DNA of 47,900 nt from Acidimicrobiia bacterium (GTDB lineage Bacteria; Actinomycetota; Acidimicrobiia; UBA2766), in the NCBI GenBank assembly GCA_020850945.1, contig JADZDR010000003.1:1-47900 (forward strand), written 5' to 3'. Made by a program: the position numbers and the translations under genes. The notes under the pieces were generated by a model. It was given only the letters and a program-made list of their open reading frames with translations, had not been told where the DNA came from and did no database searches. Positions 1 to 6,821 of the stretch are shown here, piece by piece (the first letter of the stretch is position 1; every line of letters begins with the position of its first letter).

Positions 1-197
1 CCGTCTGCCTCCCAGTACCGTTCCCTGTCGTACTCACAGGTGAGACGCAACAGTCTCGCCTGCGCGCGGAGCATGTCGGTGTGGGCGGCCCGGATCTCCT
101 CGCAGAGGGCGTCGGCCCGTCCCGCCCCCCAGCCTCCGTCGCCGTGGCCGTCCCCGTGGCCTTCTTCGTCGTGGTAGTCGCTGTGGGCTGCGACCAT
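1..197 (-). CDS. DUF222/13E12-type HNH endonuclease family protein, N-terminal part (cut by window edge)
   Basis: Only the first 65 codons lie in the window; the gene runs off the left edge. The ATG at 197 opens a reading frame with a His/Asp/Gly-rich start (HDEEGHGDGHGDGG) followed by a helical stretch containing LRAQARLLRLTCEYDRERYW. That pattern matches the N-terminus of actinobacterial DUF222 proteins, which usually carry a C-terminal HNH nuclease domain (family knowledge; the HNH part is outside the window). A perfect LexA-type palindrome sits 39 bp upstream, so the gene is probably DNA-damage inducible, as reported for mycobacterial 13E12 repeat genes. The family is often multi-copy and variable between strains. 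Family assignment is fairly likely; biochemical function is not shown here. Confidence 0.62.
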   Translation of the reverse strand, partial: MVAAHSDYHDEEGHGDGHGDGGWGAGRADALCEEIRAAHTDMLRAQARLLRLTCEYDRERYWEAD

Positions 198-235
198 CCG
201 TCCTACCCCCGCCCGTCGAACACCGATCTCGCTAC

Positions 236-251
236 TCGAACGTGTGTTCGA
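236..251. promoter_or_regulatory. LexA binding site (SOS box) upstream of the DUF222/HNH gene
   Basis: The 16-mer TCGAACGTGTGTTCGA is an exact fit to the Gram-positive/actinobacterial SOS box TCGAAC-N4-GTTCGA. The symmetry extends one or two bases further on each side (234-253, 8-bp arms, 4-bp spacer). It lies 39-54 bp upstream of the ATG at 197, the usual place for an operator that blocks transcription of the minus-strand gene. Confidence 0.8.
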
Positions 252-253
252 GT

Positions 254-618
254 CTAACACACGACTGCGACGAAACCGGGCCAATTCGGGACGAAATCTC
301 GAGAAAATCACGGGCTTGCCTCGGTCGGGAGGTGAGCGTGGAGGCGAGGCGGCCTGACGTCCCTCTGTTCGGAAGCTCGCGACAGGTTCGGCGTCAGCGG
401 AATTGGGCGACGCCGGTCATGGCCGTGTTGGCGGTGCGACGGGCCCCATCGATATCGGCGATTTCGAGATCCGGTTCCACGAGGCCATCGACCCGTATGT
501 GCCGAAGAACGAGCTCGACCTCGGGGCCGACGAGGGGTCCCGTTGGCCTGAGGGATGGCCAGCCTTCAAGGCCGAATCTCACGCCCCGACCAGCAATTGC
601 ACATGGCCTGGGACTTTG
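254..618. other. 365-bp stretch without a convincing gene
   Basis: Between the SOS box and the tRNA. A minus-strand frame (394 to about 600) and a plus-strand frame are both open, but neither has a supported start, a Shine-Dalgarno sequence or a recognisable family motif. The position just 3' of a tRNA gene would suit an old integration scar, but I see no integrase remnant and no duplicated tRNA 3' end. Confidence 0.4.
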
Positions 619-694
619 TGGAGCCGGAGCGGGGAATCGAACCCCGGACCTACGCATTACGAGTGCGTCGCTCTGCCGTCTGAGCTACTCCGGC
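619..694 (-). tRNA. tRNA-Thr (anticodon CGT)
   Basis: On the minus strand the sequence folds into a complete cloverleaf. The acceptor stem GCCGGAG pairs with CTCCGGC, the D-arm is GCTC...GAGC, the anticodon stem is ACGCA/TGCGT with loop CTCGTAA (anticodon CGT, reading ACG), and the T-arm is CGGGG-TTCGATT-CCCCG. All stems are fully paired. The 3' CCA is encoded at 619-621, with T as discriminator base. The gene is single, not part of a tRNA cluster. Confidence 0.97.
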
Positions 695-705
695 GACGGC
701 GACCC

Positions 706-711
706 ATCGTA
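706..711 (-). promoter_or_regulatory. Putative -10 element of tRNA-Thr
   Basis: TACGAT on the minus strand ends 11 bp before the 5' end of the mature tRNA and fits the TAnnnT consensus. No good -35 hexamer is visible at 16-18 bp spacing, so this is a weak call. Confidence 0.35.
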
Positions 712-825
712 GTCGCGCGCCCGTACGGCACCGCAGGGAGGACGCCCCGGCGCGAGCGGCCCCAGCCGAGCAAGTCCGAGCCGGAAGTTCTACGCTGTGG
801 GCGACCGAGACACCAGGGGGTAACC

Positions 826-1422
826 ATGTACATGCAGGTGATTCAGGGCCCAATCGCGGATCCGGAGCATCTGTCGCGCCAGCTCGAACTGTGGCGCACG
901 GATCTCAAGCCGGGTGCGCGTGGCTACCTGGGATCGACGGGCGGCGTCACACCGGACGGACGCGCCATCGAGTGCGTCCGCTTCGAATCCGAGGAAGCCG
1001 CCCGCGCGAACAGCGCCCGTCCCGAACAGACGGCGTGGTGGACAGAGACGGCCAAGGCGTTCGGCGGCGACGTGACCTTCCACGACTGCCCCGAGGTCGA
1101 GTTGATCAACGGCGGCGGCTCGGACACGGCCGGCTTCGTACAGGTGATCCAAGGGCGCACCACCGACCGGGAACGCCTGCAGGAGATCACCGCGCAGATG
1201 GAAGAGGAGATGCAGGAGCAGCGTCCCGACGTCCTCGGACTCGTCGTCGGCTGGCATGCCGACACGCCCGGCGCCTTCACGCAGATCGTCTACTTCACGT
1301 CCGAAGCCGAGGCCCGCGAGGGCGAGGCGACCATGCAGGAGAGCGACATGGACGCGGAGTTCAGCAGCCTCCTCACCGGTGAACCCGACTTCTTCGACCT
1401 CCTCGACCCCGACTGCGACTGA
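826..1422 (+). CDS. Two-domain dimeric alpha/beta-barrel-like protein of unknown function
   Basis: 198 residues. The start ATG at 826 is preceded by AGGGGG with a 5-nt spacer. The protein is an internal duplication: residues 1-95 and about 103-198 both begin with the strand motif (M/V)QVIQG, followed by helix-forming stretches (DPEHLSRQLELW and DRERLQEITAQM). The second half ends in a very acidic tail (FFDLLDPDCD). Two ferredoxin-like repeats of this type resemble the stress-response/ABM 'dimeric alpha-beta barrel' fold found in many small actinobacterial proteins, which often bind heme or small ligands. I see no diagnostic ligand residues. It stands alone between tRNA-Thr and the convergent holB. 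An upstream extension of the frame to 403 runs through the tRNA antisense strand and is not real. Confidence 0.7.
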   Translation: MYMQVIQGPIADPEHLSRQLELWRTDLKPGARGYLGSTGGVTPDGRAIECVRFESEEAARANSARPEQTAWWTETAKAFGGDVTFHDCPEVELINGGGSDTAGFVQVIQGRTTDRERLQEITAQMEEEMQEQRPDVLGLVVGWHADTPGAFTQIVYFTSEAEAREGEATMQESDMDAEFSSLLTGEPDFFDLLDPDCD

Positions 1423-1448
1423 GCGGTCGACCCACCCGATGTCAGGCG

Positions 1449-2543
1449 TCAGGCGACGAGGCGGCGCACCTGGAGGACGGCGTCGGCGACGACGAGCTCG
1501 CCGTTCGCGTTCAGGTCGAGGGCATCCGATGCCTCCTGCAGGGTGCGTAGCACCCGCAGCACGTCGCGCAGCGACCGGCGCGTGGCCACATCACGCGTCG
1601 TGTCGACGACCTCCGGATTGAGGACCGGCGCTCCCACGATGTGGGCCATCACGTCCCGGCTCCAACCCGCCAGTGTGACGAGGAGAAGGCGGCGGTCCGC
1701 CGTCGCCCGGTTGCGGGCCTCACGCTTCTGACGCTCCTCGAGGTCCTTGATCGCCCGCTGCCGCATGCGCGCGTGACCCTTGATACCGCGCATGGCACCG
1801 CCGAGGTGCTCGTCGAGCTCCTCGCGCTCGGAGGCGTGGCCGGCGTCGAACGACGCGCGGGCGGCGCCGAGGTCGTCCTCGATCTCCTGGATCACGGCGG
1901 CGAACGTGTCGTCCTCTAGGCGCTTGGGCACCTCGAGCCAGAAGCGGCGCCGTGCCTCCCACTCCGGGTCCGAGAGGAGAAGGCGGGCGACATCGATCGA
2001 TCCTGTCGCAGCCACGAGGTGGGCGGCACGGACCGGGTCGCAGCCGAGCTCCGTCTCGAGGGCGGCGCCGGCGGCGTCCGCGGGCAGAGGCGGGACGGAG
2101 TGCACCACGCAGCGCGAGACGATCGTATCGAGCACCGACGCCGAGTCGACGGCGCAGAGAACGAAGGACGTCGTGGCGGGGGGCTCCTCGATCGTCTTCA
2201 AGAGCGCGGACGCGACGACGGCCCCGAGGCGGTCGGCTCCGTACAACACGATGACCCGTCGCGGCGCCTGCATCGGTGCCCGTAGCGCGGTGGGCACGAC
2301 GTCTTCCTCGACCTGGCGTGTGAGGTAGACACCCGCCCCGGCCGGGTGGAGCTCGTCGAGATCGACATGGGTACCGCGCAGCACCGCCTCGGCCTGCTCC
2401 GCGTCGTCTTCGACACGCATGAGCGCCGCCGCGAGACGGCGGGCCGCCCCCATCGTGGCGTCGTGCCCGCCCGCGAGCAGATACGCGTTGGCGGGACGTT
2501 CCGTCGCCGCCTCGCACAACCGGCTCAGGATCTCGTCGGTCAC
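1449..2543 (-). CDS. holB: DNA polymerase III delta' subunit (clamp-loader)
   Basis: 364 residues. The GTG start at 2543 overlaps the tmk stop codon (GTGA, 2540-2543), indicating translational coupling. It is a clamp-loader AAA+ subunit that helps load the beta sliding clamp. The ordered motifs are a degenerate P-loop region (AGGHDATMGAARRLA, without the GKT of a true Walker A), the sensor-like stretch SALLKTIEEPPATTSFVL, and the SRC motif (TIVSRCVVH), which carries the arginine finger acting on neighbouring gamma/tau subunits. The four zinc-binding cysteines seen in many delta' proteins are absent. The tmk-holB order is common in actinobacteria. A charged region (about 215-275) precedes the collar domain. 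The assignment rests on the SRC motif, length and gene context. Confidence 0.85.
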   Translation of the reverse strand: MTDEILSRLCEAATERPANAYLLAGGHDATMGAARRLAAALMRVEDDAEQAEAVLRGTHVDLDELHPAGAGVYLTRQVEEDVVPTALRAPMQAPRRVIVLYGADRLGAVVASALLKTIEEPPATTSFVLCAVDSASVLDTIVSRCVVHSVPPLPADAAGAALETELGCDPVRAAHLVAATGSIDVARLLLSDPEWEARRRFWLEVPKRLEDDTFAAVIQEIEDDLGAARASFDAGHASEREELDEHLGGAMRGIKGHARMRQRAIKDLEERQKREARNRATADRRLLLVTLAGWSRDVMAHIVGAPVLNPEVVDTTRDVATRRSLRDVLRVLRTLQEASDALDLNANGELVVADAVLQVRRLVA

Positions 2544-3184
2544 GCCGACACTCCGAGACGGGCGGCTACGAGCTCACGCACCTCTTTCGTGACGACGTCA
2601 AGGTCTCTGGAAGCGTCCACGACAGGGCACGCATGACGGCGGGCGAGATCGAGGAAGGCGGCGCGCACCCGCTCGTGGAAGTCACGCGGCTCCGCCTCGA
2701 TCCTGTCGCGCCGGCCGGTGAGACGGGCACACGAGACCTCGTAGGGGACGTCGAGGAGGACGACGAGATCCGGATCGATGCCCGCCGTCGCCCGCGAGTT
2801 GACGGCCGCCACGTCGTCCGAGCCGAGGTTGCGGCCCGCGCCCTGGTAGGCGAGGGACGACCAGAGGAACCGGTCTGAAACGACGTCATGTCCCCGTTCG
2901 AGTGCAGGCCGTATGACTTCGGCCACGTGCTGAGCGCGGTCCGCGGCATAGAGGAGGACCTCCGCCCACGCCTGCACCCCGGCCGGGCCGGGCGTCGACG
3001 GGCCGAGCACGAGGTCTCTGATCCCCGCACCGAGGGCGGTGCCACCCGGTTCACGAGTCGTCACGACTTCTCGGCCGTGGGCACGCAGCATGTCGGCGAC
3101 GGCGGCGACCTGTGTCGACTTGCCGCTGCCGTCCACCCCTTCGAGCACGACGAAGCGGCCGGATGCCTCGGGACCGGCTGTCAT
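2540..3184 (-). CDS. tmk: Thymidylate kinase
   Basis: 214 residues, the normal length. It phosphorylates dTMP to dTDP with ATP in the cytoplasm for DNA synthesis. Visible motifs are the P-loop GVDGSGKST at residues 16-24, the TREPGGT substrate loop, the DRF motif in SDRFLWSSLAYQG, and the lid-like segment TGRRDRIEAE. The ATG at 3184 has no Shine-Dalgarno sequence, but TAGCCT lies 7 nt upstream, so the transcript is probably leaderless. The stop overlaps the GTG of holB by 4 bp. Confidence 0.95.
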   Translation of the reverse strand: MTAGPEASGRFVVLEGVDGSGKSTQVAAVADMLRAHGREVVTTREPGGTALGAGIRDLVLGPSTPGPAGVQAWAEVLLYAADRAQHVAEVIRPALERGHDVVSDRFLWSSLAYQGAGRNLGSDDVAAVNSRATAGIDPDLVVLLDVPYEVSCARLTGRRDRIEAEPRDFHERVRAAFLDLARRHACPVVDASRDLDVVTKEVRELVAARLGVSA

Positions 3185-3191
3185 GGTCCCG

Positions 3192-3197
3192 AGGCTA
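3192..3197 (-). promoter_or_regulatory. -10 element of a leaderless tmk-holB transcript
   Basis: TAGCCT on the minus strand (TAnnnT) is separated by 7 nt from the tmk ATG at 3184. The spacing places the predicted transcription start at the A of the start codon. No convincing -35 is seen. Confidence 0.45.
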
Positions 3198-3205
3198 GCG
3201 AGCGG

Positions 3206-3412
3206 TCAGGAGTTGTTCTCCTCCTGCTCACGCGCGAGGCGCACGATGGCGTCCTTGGGGAAGCGACGGTGCCCACCGAGAGTCACGAAGTGGGGGATGC
3301 GCCCCTCCTTCGCCCACCGGCTCACCGTCTTGGCGGACACGTGCAGCATCTCTGCCGCCTCCGAGGCCCGCAGGTATTCGGCATGTGAGACGTCGTGTTC
3401 CAGGACCTGCAT
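3206..3412 (-). CDS. bldC: BldC-like MerR-type helix-turn-helix regulator
   Basis: 68 residues. The ATG at 3412 has an AAGGAAGG Shine-Dalgarno sequence about 10 nt upstream; a longer in-frame version starting at 3481 lacks such a site and adds non-conserved sequence. The protein is a single winged-HTH of the MerR/excisionase type: YLRASEAAEMLHVSAKTVSRWAKEGRI is the HTH and TLGGHRRFPKDAI is the wing. This matches Streptomyces BldC, a small protein that binds DNA cooperatively and controls development. In this organism the role is unknown, but small BldC proteins are widespread in actinobacteria. It lies just upstream of tmk on the same strand. Confidence 0.85.
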   Translation of the reverse strand: MQVLEHDVSHAEYLRASEAAEMLHVSAKTVSRWAKEGRIPHFVTLGGHRRFPKDAIVRLAREQEENNS

Positions 3413-3616
3413 CGCGGGAACCTTCCTTTCATCATTCACGGCTTGCTCCGTTGCCGGACTCAGGCAGGTCTCCCAACCCACACGCAGCCCGTCGGGCTCG
3501 ACTCACCGATCGACACGCGCAGAGCCGACAGAATGGGTCCCTCGGCTCATTCTCCCGATTCGGTCATTCCCGCCGACCGGTACATGCGGGCCACACACGT
3601 AACCCGATCGGGTGGT

Positions 3617-4429
3617 TCAGGGGCCTGTGGCCCGGCCGAACGCGGCGACGAGGTCACACGCGATGTCGACGTCGTGGACGCGTACGACGTCGGCACCGTG
3701 TTCGAGGGCCAGCGTGAGGTAGGCCACCATGCGGTGCGTCTCGGCCTTGCGCGGGACCGGGATCAGGACCGGGGCGCCCAGCTCGCGCAGGACAGGGATG
3801 TCCCGGATGACCTGCATCTGCTGCCGGCTGTAGGCCGCGTAGTCGCTGCGGTAGTTGATGCTCAGGCCGGGATCGAAGAGCACGCGGTCGATCCCGGCGG
3901 CGGCGAGGACGGCAAGGCGCGGCCGGTACGCCTCCACGAGCTCGGCCGCCTTGTGATCCGAGAGGACCACAGAGCCGACCTCGAGCGGATTCCTGCCTTC
4001 GATGTGCATGGCGACAGCGGCGACGCCGGCAGAGGCGATCAGGTCACACATCACCGGATCTGACAGACCGCCCGTGTCGTTCACGATCGCGCATCCGGCG
4101 GCGACGGCGGCCGCAGCCACCTCGGGCTTCCACGTGTCGACGGACACGAGGAAGCCGTCGTCGACGAGAAGCTCGAGAGCGGGAAGGAGGCGCGCTGTCT
4201 CCTCGTCCGAACCGAGCTCACGGTTCTCGAAGTGGCTCGACTGCGCGCCGAGATCGACGAAGGTCGCACCCCACTCCCGGAAGAGACGGGCTCGCTCGAG
4301 CGCATCCCCGGGGGAGCTCACGACGGAGTGGCGCACCCTCGATTCGGGTGACAGGTTCACGACCCCCATCACGTGCGTCACGTCCGGACCGAACTCGACT
4401 TCCCTACCTGCCAGGCTCCACGTCGCCAT
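3617..4429 (-). CDS. Dihydropteroate synthase-like protein with atypical motifs
   Basis: 270 residues. The ATG at 4429 follows GAGGGAGGAC. The TIM-barrel pterin-binding fold of DHPS (folate synthesis: pterin pyrophosphate plus pABA) can be followed along the chain: VMGVVNLSPES corresponds to the N-terminal GxxNxTPDSF motif, SVDTWKPEVA to the VDT motif, IVNDTGG to the NDI/VxG motif, and VVRVHDVD to the C-terminal R-x-H-D motif. Two motifs deviate. The loop-1 sequence DSFSDGG is replaced by ESRVRHSVV, and GGESTRPG is replaced by GAQSSHFENRELG. The protein may therefore be a paralogue comparable to the FolP2 class of actinobacteria rather than the working sulfonamide target. The divergent neighbour is the alcohol dehydrogenase. 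Confidence 0.75.
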   Translation of the reverse strand: MATWSLAGREVEFGPDVTHVMGVVNLSPESRVRHSVVSSPGDALERARLFREWGATFVDLGAQSSHFENRELGSDEETARLLPALELLVDDGFLVSVDTWKPEVAAAAVAAGCAIVNDTGGLSDPVMCDLIASAGVAAVAMHIEGRNPLEVGSVVLSDHKAAELVEAYRPRLAVLAAAGIDRVLFDPGLSINYRSDYAAYSRQQMQVIRDIPVLRELGAPVLIPVPRKAETHRMVAYLTLALEHGADVVRVHDVDIACDLVAAFGRATGP

Positions 4430-4461
4430 CGTCCTCCCTCGTTCCGGCGGGCTCTCGGCGG

Positions 4462-4485
4462 GGATATCGGCGAGGATATCGGCGA
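4462..4485. repeat. 12-bp tandem direct repeat (2 copies) in a divergent promoter region
   Basis: GGATATCGGCGA occurs twice head-to-tail (4462-4473 and 4474-4485), preceded by a partial third copy (CTCGGCGG). It lies between the divergent DHPS-like gene (start 4429) and the dehydrogenase gene (start 4562), where operators are expected. TATCCT hexamers in the repeat could act as -10 elements for the minus-strand gene. Confidence 0.5.
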
Positions 4486-4521
4486 GCACGTCCGCTCTGG
4501 CCGCCCGCAGGCGCCAGGACG

Positions 4522-4527
4522 TATGGT
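4522..4527 (+). promoter_or_regulatory. Possible -10 element of the alcohol dehydrogenase gene
   Basis: TATGGT fits TAnnnT and would give a leader of about 28 nt containing the AGGAGGGG ribosome-binding site of the gene starting at 4562. No clear -35. Confidence 0.3.
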
Positions 4528-4561
4528 TCAAGCCCACCACGGATTCACTCAGGAGGGGTCG

Positions 4562-5686
4562 ATGAAGGCTGCAGTTCTCCCCGCGTACAACGAGGACCTC
4601 CAGATCCTCGAGGACCTCGAGCTCGAGGGACCGAAGGCGAACGAGATCAAGGTCAAGGTCGCGGCGTCGGGCGTGTGTCATTCCGACCTCTCGATCCTCC
4701 AGGGCAGGCTCCCCGTCATGCCACCGGTGATCCTCGGCCACGAGGGGGCCGGGATCGTCGAGGAGGTCGGCGAGGGCGTCACGCGGTTCAAGCCCGGCGA
4801 CCACGTCGTCATCTCCTGGGTGCCTCAGTGCGGCACGTGTTACACGTGCGAGCACGGCCAGCCCCAGCTCTGCGAGACCGGCGCCATGGTCGCGGTCACG
4901 GCCGGGATGCTCGACGGCACCTACCGCTTCACGCGGGACGGCGAGCCGATCCGCCAGATGCAGGCGACCGGCACCTTCTCCGAGTACACGGTCGTCCCCG
5001 AGATCAGCGCCGTGAAGATCGACGACGACATGCCTCTCGACAAGGCAGCCCTCATCGGCTGCGGTGTTCTCACGGGTGTGGGTGCCGCCGTCAACGTGGC
5101 CAACGTGCAGAAGGGCGACACGGTGGCCGTCATCGGCTGCGGCGGTGTCGGCCTCAATGCCATCCAAGGGGCCCGCATCGCCGGGGCCGAGCGCATCTTC
5201 GCCGTCGACACGGCCGCGTCCAAACTCGATCTCGCCAAGGAGTTCGGGGCCACCGACCTGATCGACGCCAGCTCGGGTGACCCCGTCATGGCCGTGAAGG
5301 AGCAGACCGGTATCGGCACGCTCGGCATGCCCCGCGGCGTCGACGTGACACTCGAGGTCGTCGGCTTCGCCGAGACCCTCAAGCAGGCGATCGGCATGAC
5401 CCGAGCCGGCGGGAAGACCGTCTTCGTCGGCGCGCCGCAGCTCGGCGCGACGCTGGAGCTCGACATCTTCATGGACCTCTTCGCGATGCAGAAGATCATC
5501 ACGGGCGCCTTCTACGGCGGCTCGGACGTGAACAGGGACGTCCCCAAGCTCGTCGACCTCTACAAGAGCGGCGAGCTGAAGCTCGACGAGCTCGTCTCGC
5601 GCCGCATCAAGCTCGAGGACGTGAACGAGGCGTTCCGTGCGATCGAGAAGGGCGAAGTGGCCCGCTCGGTCATCATCTACGACTGA
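4562..5686 (+). CDS. Zinc-dependent medium-chain alcohol dehydrogenase
   Basis: 374 residues. The ATG at 4562 is preceded by AGGAGGGG. It should oxidise an alcohol with NAD(P)+ in the cytoplasm. Catalytic-zinc ligands are visible as Cys39 (SGVCHSD) and His60 in GHEGAG. The structural zinc site is Cys90, Cys93, Cys96 and Cys104. The Rossmann fold has IGCGGVGLNAIQGA, followed by AVD as the expected acidic residue for NAD. Length and motifs place it in the class III/long zinc ADH group of actinobacteria. The substrate cannot be told from the sequence. It converges with the GNAT gene 13 bp downstream. Confidence 0.9.
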   Translation: MKAAVLPAYNEDLQILEDLELEGPKANEIKVKVAASGVCHSDLSILQGRLPVMPPVILGHEGAGIVEEVGEGVTRFKPGDHVVISWVPQCGTCYTCEHGQPQLCETGAMVAVTAGMLDGTYRFTRDGEPIRQMQATGTFSEYTVVPEISAVKIDDDMPLDKAALIGCGVLTGVGAAVNVANVQKGDTVAVIGCGGVGLNAIQGARIAGAERIFAVDTAASKLDLAKEFGATDLIDASSGDPVMAVKEQTGIGTLGMPRGVDVTLEVVGFAETLKQAIGMTRAGGKTVFVGAPQLGATLELDIFMDLFAMQKIITGAFYGGSDVNRDVPKLVDLYKSGELKLDELVSRRIKLEDVNEAFRAIEKGEVARSVIIYD

Positions 5687-5699
5687 CCCCTCGGAGCCG

Positions 5700-6200
5700 T
5701 CATGGCCAGCGGAGCCCGAGAGCTTGGGCGGCGGTGCTCAGCTCGAGGACGAGGCGACGTACATCGGCGGGTCGGGGCCCAAAGTCGTGGTGTTCGTAGA
5801 AGCGTCTCGCGTTCTCGTCCATGGCGTCGACGACGATGGTGCGGCCACCGGCGCGACGTGCTGCCTCGACGATCGTGCCGAGCGCGAGCACGAGAAGTCC
5901 GGCCCTGAGGCCCTGTCCTTGGATCAAGGTGTCGGGGGCGAGTTCCGCGAGAAGGATCGCCGGGATCTTGCGTGGTGCGTCTCGGCCGAGCTTGCCGGGC
6001 GTCTCTTCTCTGGACAGGTAGTGCGGCGCGATCGCGAAGTAGCCGACAACCGCTGACTCCACACCCACAAGGACGTAGGTGCGTGTGCCCTGCCCGGTCG
6101 CGGGGCGCGCATGGAGGACGAGCCAGTCGTCAAGCTCACGGTTGCCACAGCCGAATCCGTCGAGATCATGATCGGCCAGCGCCTCGACGCGGTAGGCCAC
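5700..6200 (-). CDS. GNAT acetyltransferase of the TacT-like toxin type, no visible antitoxin gene
   Basis: 166 residues from a GTG at 6200; in-frame sequence upstream of this is Arg/Gly-rich and not conserved-looking. The N-terminal motif FGCGNRELDDWL, then GYFAIAPHYL, the acetyl-CoA loop around LIQGQGLRAGLLVLAL (Q/R-x-x-G-x-G/A), and ENARRFYEHHDF near the C-terminus follow TacT/AtaT-like GNATs, toxins that acetylate charged tRNAs and are normally paired with a DUF1778 ribbon-helix-helix antitoxin. No such small gene lies upstream; the neighbour is the putative Rhs immunity gene. It may be an orphan toxin, a resident accessory acetyltransferase or a relic in the toxin island. The fold is clear; the toxic role is inference. 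Confidence 0.75.
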   Translation of the reverse strand: MAYRVEALADHDLDGFGCGNRELDDWLVLHARPATGQGTRTYVLVGVESAVVGYFAIAPHYLSREETPGKLGRDAPRKIPAILLAELAPDTLIQGQGLRAGLLVLALGTIVEAARRAGGRTIVVDAMDENARRFYEHHDFGPRPADVRRLVLELSTAAQALGLRWP

Positions 6201-6312
6201 CGCGCCTCGATTCTCCCCGCCGCCACGCCGGTGACCGCGGCGGCCTTCTCTACAGCTGCGCAAACGAGATTCCCGACGATCCCCCCCAACAGGCCACACC
6301 CGGCTGCGAAGT

Positions 6313-6798
6313 TCAACCGTCGACGAGTTTGCCACCTTCCACTCTCACCTGCCCCCACTTCTTTGAGACGGGCAAATCAAGCACCTCCGCCAAGTCCTTC
6401 GCGTCTTCCGACGGCGGAAAGGCCACATAGGCATAGATCCGGAGGGTATGTTCGGCGAGAATCAGGCGCGGACATCCCCACGGACCGCTCGGGAAGTAGT
6501 GAGGCTTGACCGCTAACACATCCTCGCACCGGAGTCGGCACTCTCGGAAGCCATTGCGAACAACAATTATTGGTTCATCATCACCCTCGAGGATCTGTAC
6601 TCGTGACCTCCCGTAGAATGCACTAGCCAGCAGGCCTAGCACTGCACTGACAACTCCTCCTAGGACTAATGGCCAAGCGCCGCTCTGCCATCCACTTACA
6701 AGCAAGACACATGCTATCGGCTCAATGAGAATGAACAGGAACACCGCCAAGAAGACTGCTAAACCTGTTCTATCTCTGACCTTCTTCTTCACAATCAT
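6313..6798 (-). CDS. Two-TM membrane protein, probable immunity protein of the Rhs toxin
   Basis: 161 residues, starting with ATG at 6798, 23 bp after the stop of the giant Rhs gene and on the same strand. After a basic N-terminus (KKKVRDR) come two hydrophobic segments (about residues 13-33 and 41-61), followed by a cytosolic part (RVQILEGDDEPIIVVRNGF...). That part resembles bacterial PH-like domains in small actinobacterial membrane proteins. GC content is visibly lower than in the flanking genes (AT-rich codons such as ATT, TTA, AAC). Position directly behind a hypervariable toxin tip, small size and foreign composition are the standard signs of a cognate immunity gene; no family match is claimed. 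Confidence 0.6.
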   Translation of the reverse strand: MIVKKKVRDRTGLAVFLAVFLFILIEPIACVLLVSGWQSGAWPLVLGGVVSAVLGLLASAFYGRSRVQILEGDDEPIIVVRNGFRECRLRCEDVLAVKPHYFPSGPWGCPRLILAEHTLRIYAYVAFPPSEDAKDLAEVLDLPVSKKWGQVRVEGGKLVDG

Positions 6799-6821
6799 GT
6801 CAATGCATCTAACTCAGGTGA

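Noticed and set aside
403-825. Upstream extension of the 826-1422 gene
   Set aside because: It would run through the antisense of tRNA-Thr and starts with TTG without a ribosome-binding site, whereas the ATG at 826 has AGGGGG.
4430-5167. Extended 5' version of the DHPS-like gene starting as far up as 5167
   Set aside because: The extension lies antisense to the alcohol dehydrogenase gene, while the ATG at 4429 has GAGGGAGGAC in front.
6201-6335. Longer N-terminus of the GNAT protein as a hidden antitoxin fusion
   Set aside because: The extra 45 residues are Arg/Gly-rich, show no ribbon-helix-helix pattern, and belong to sequence between the genes.
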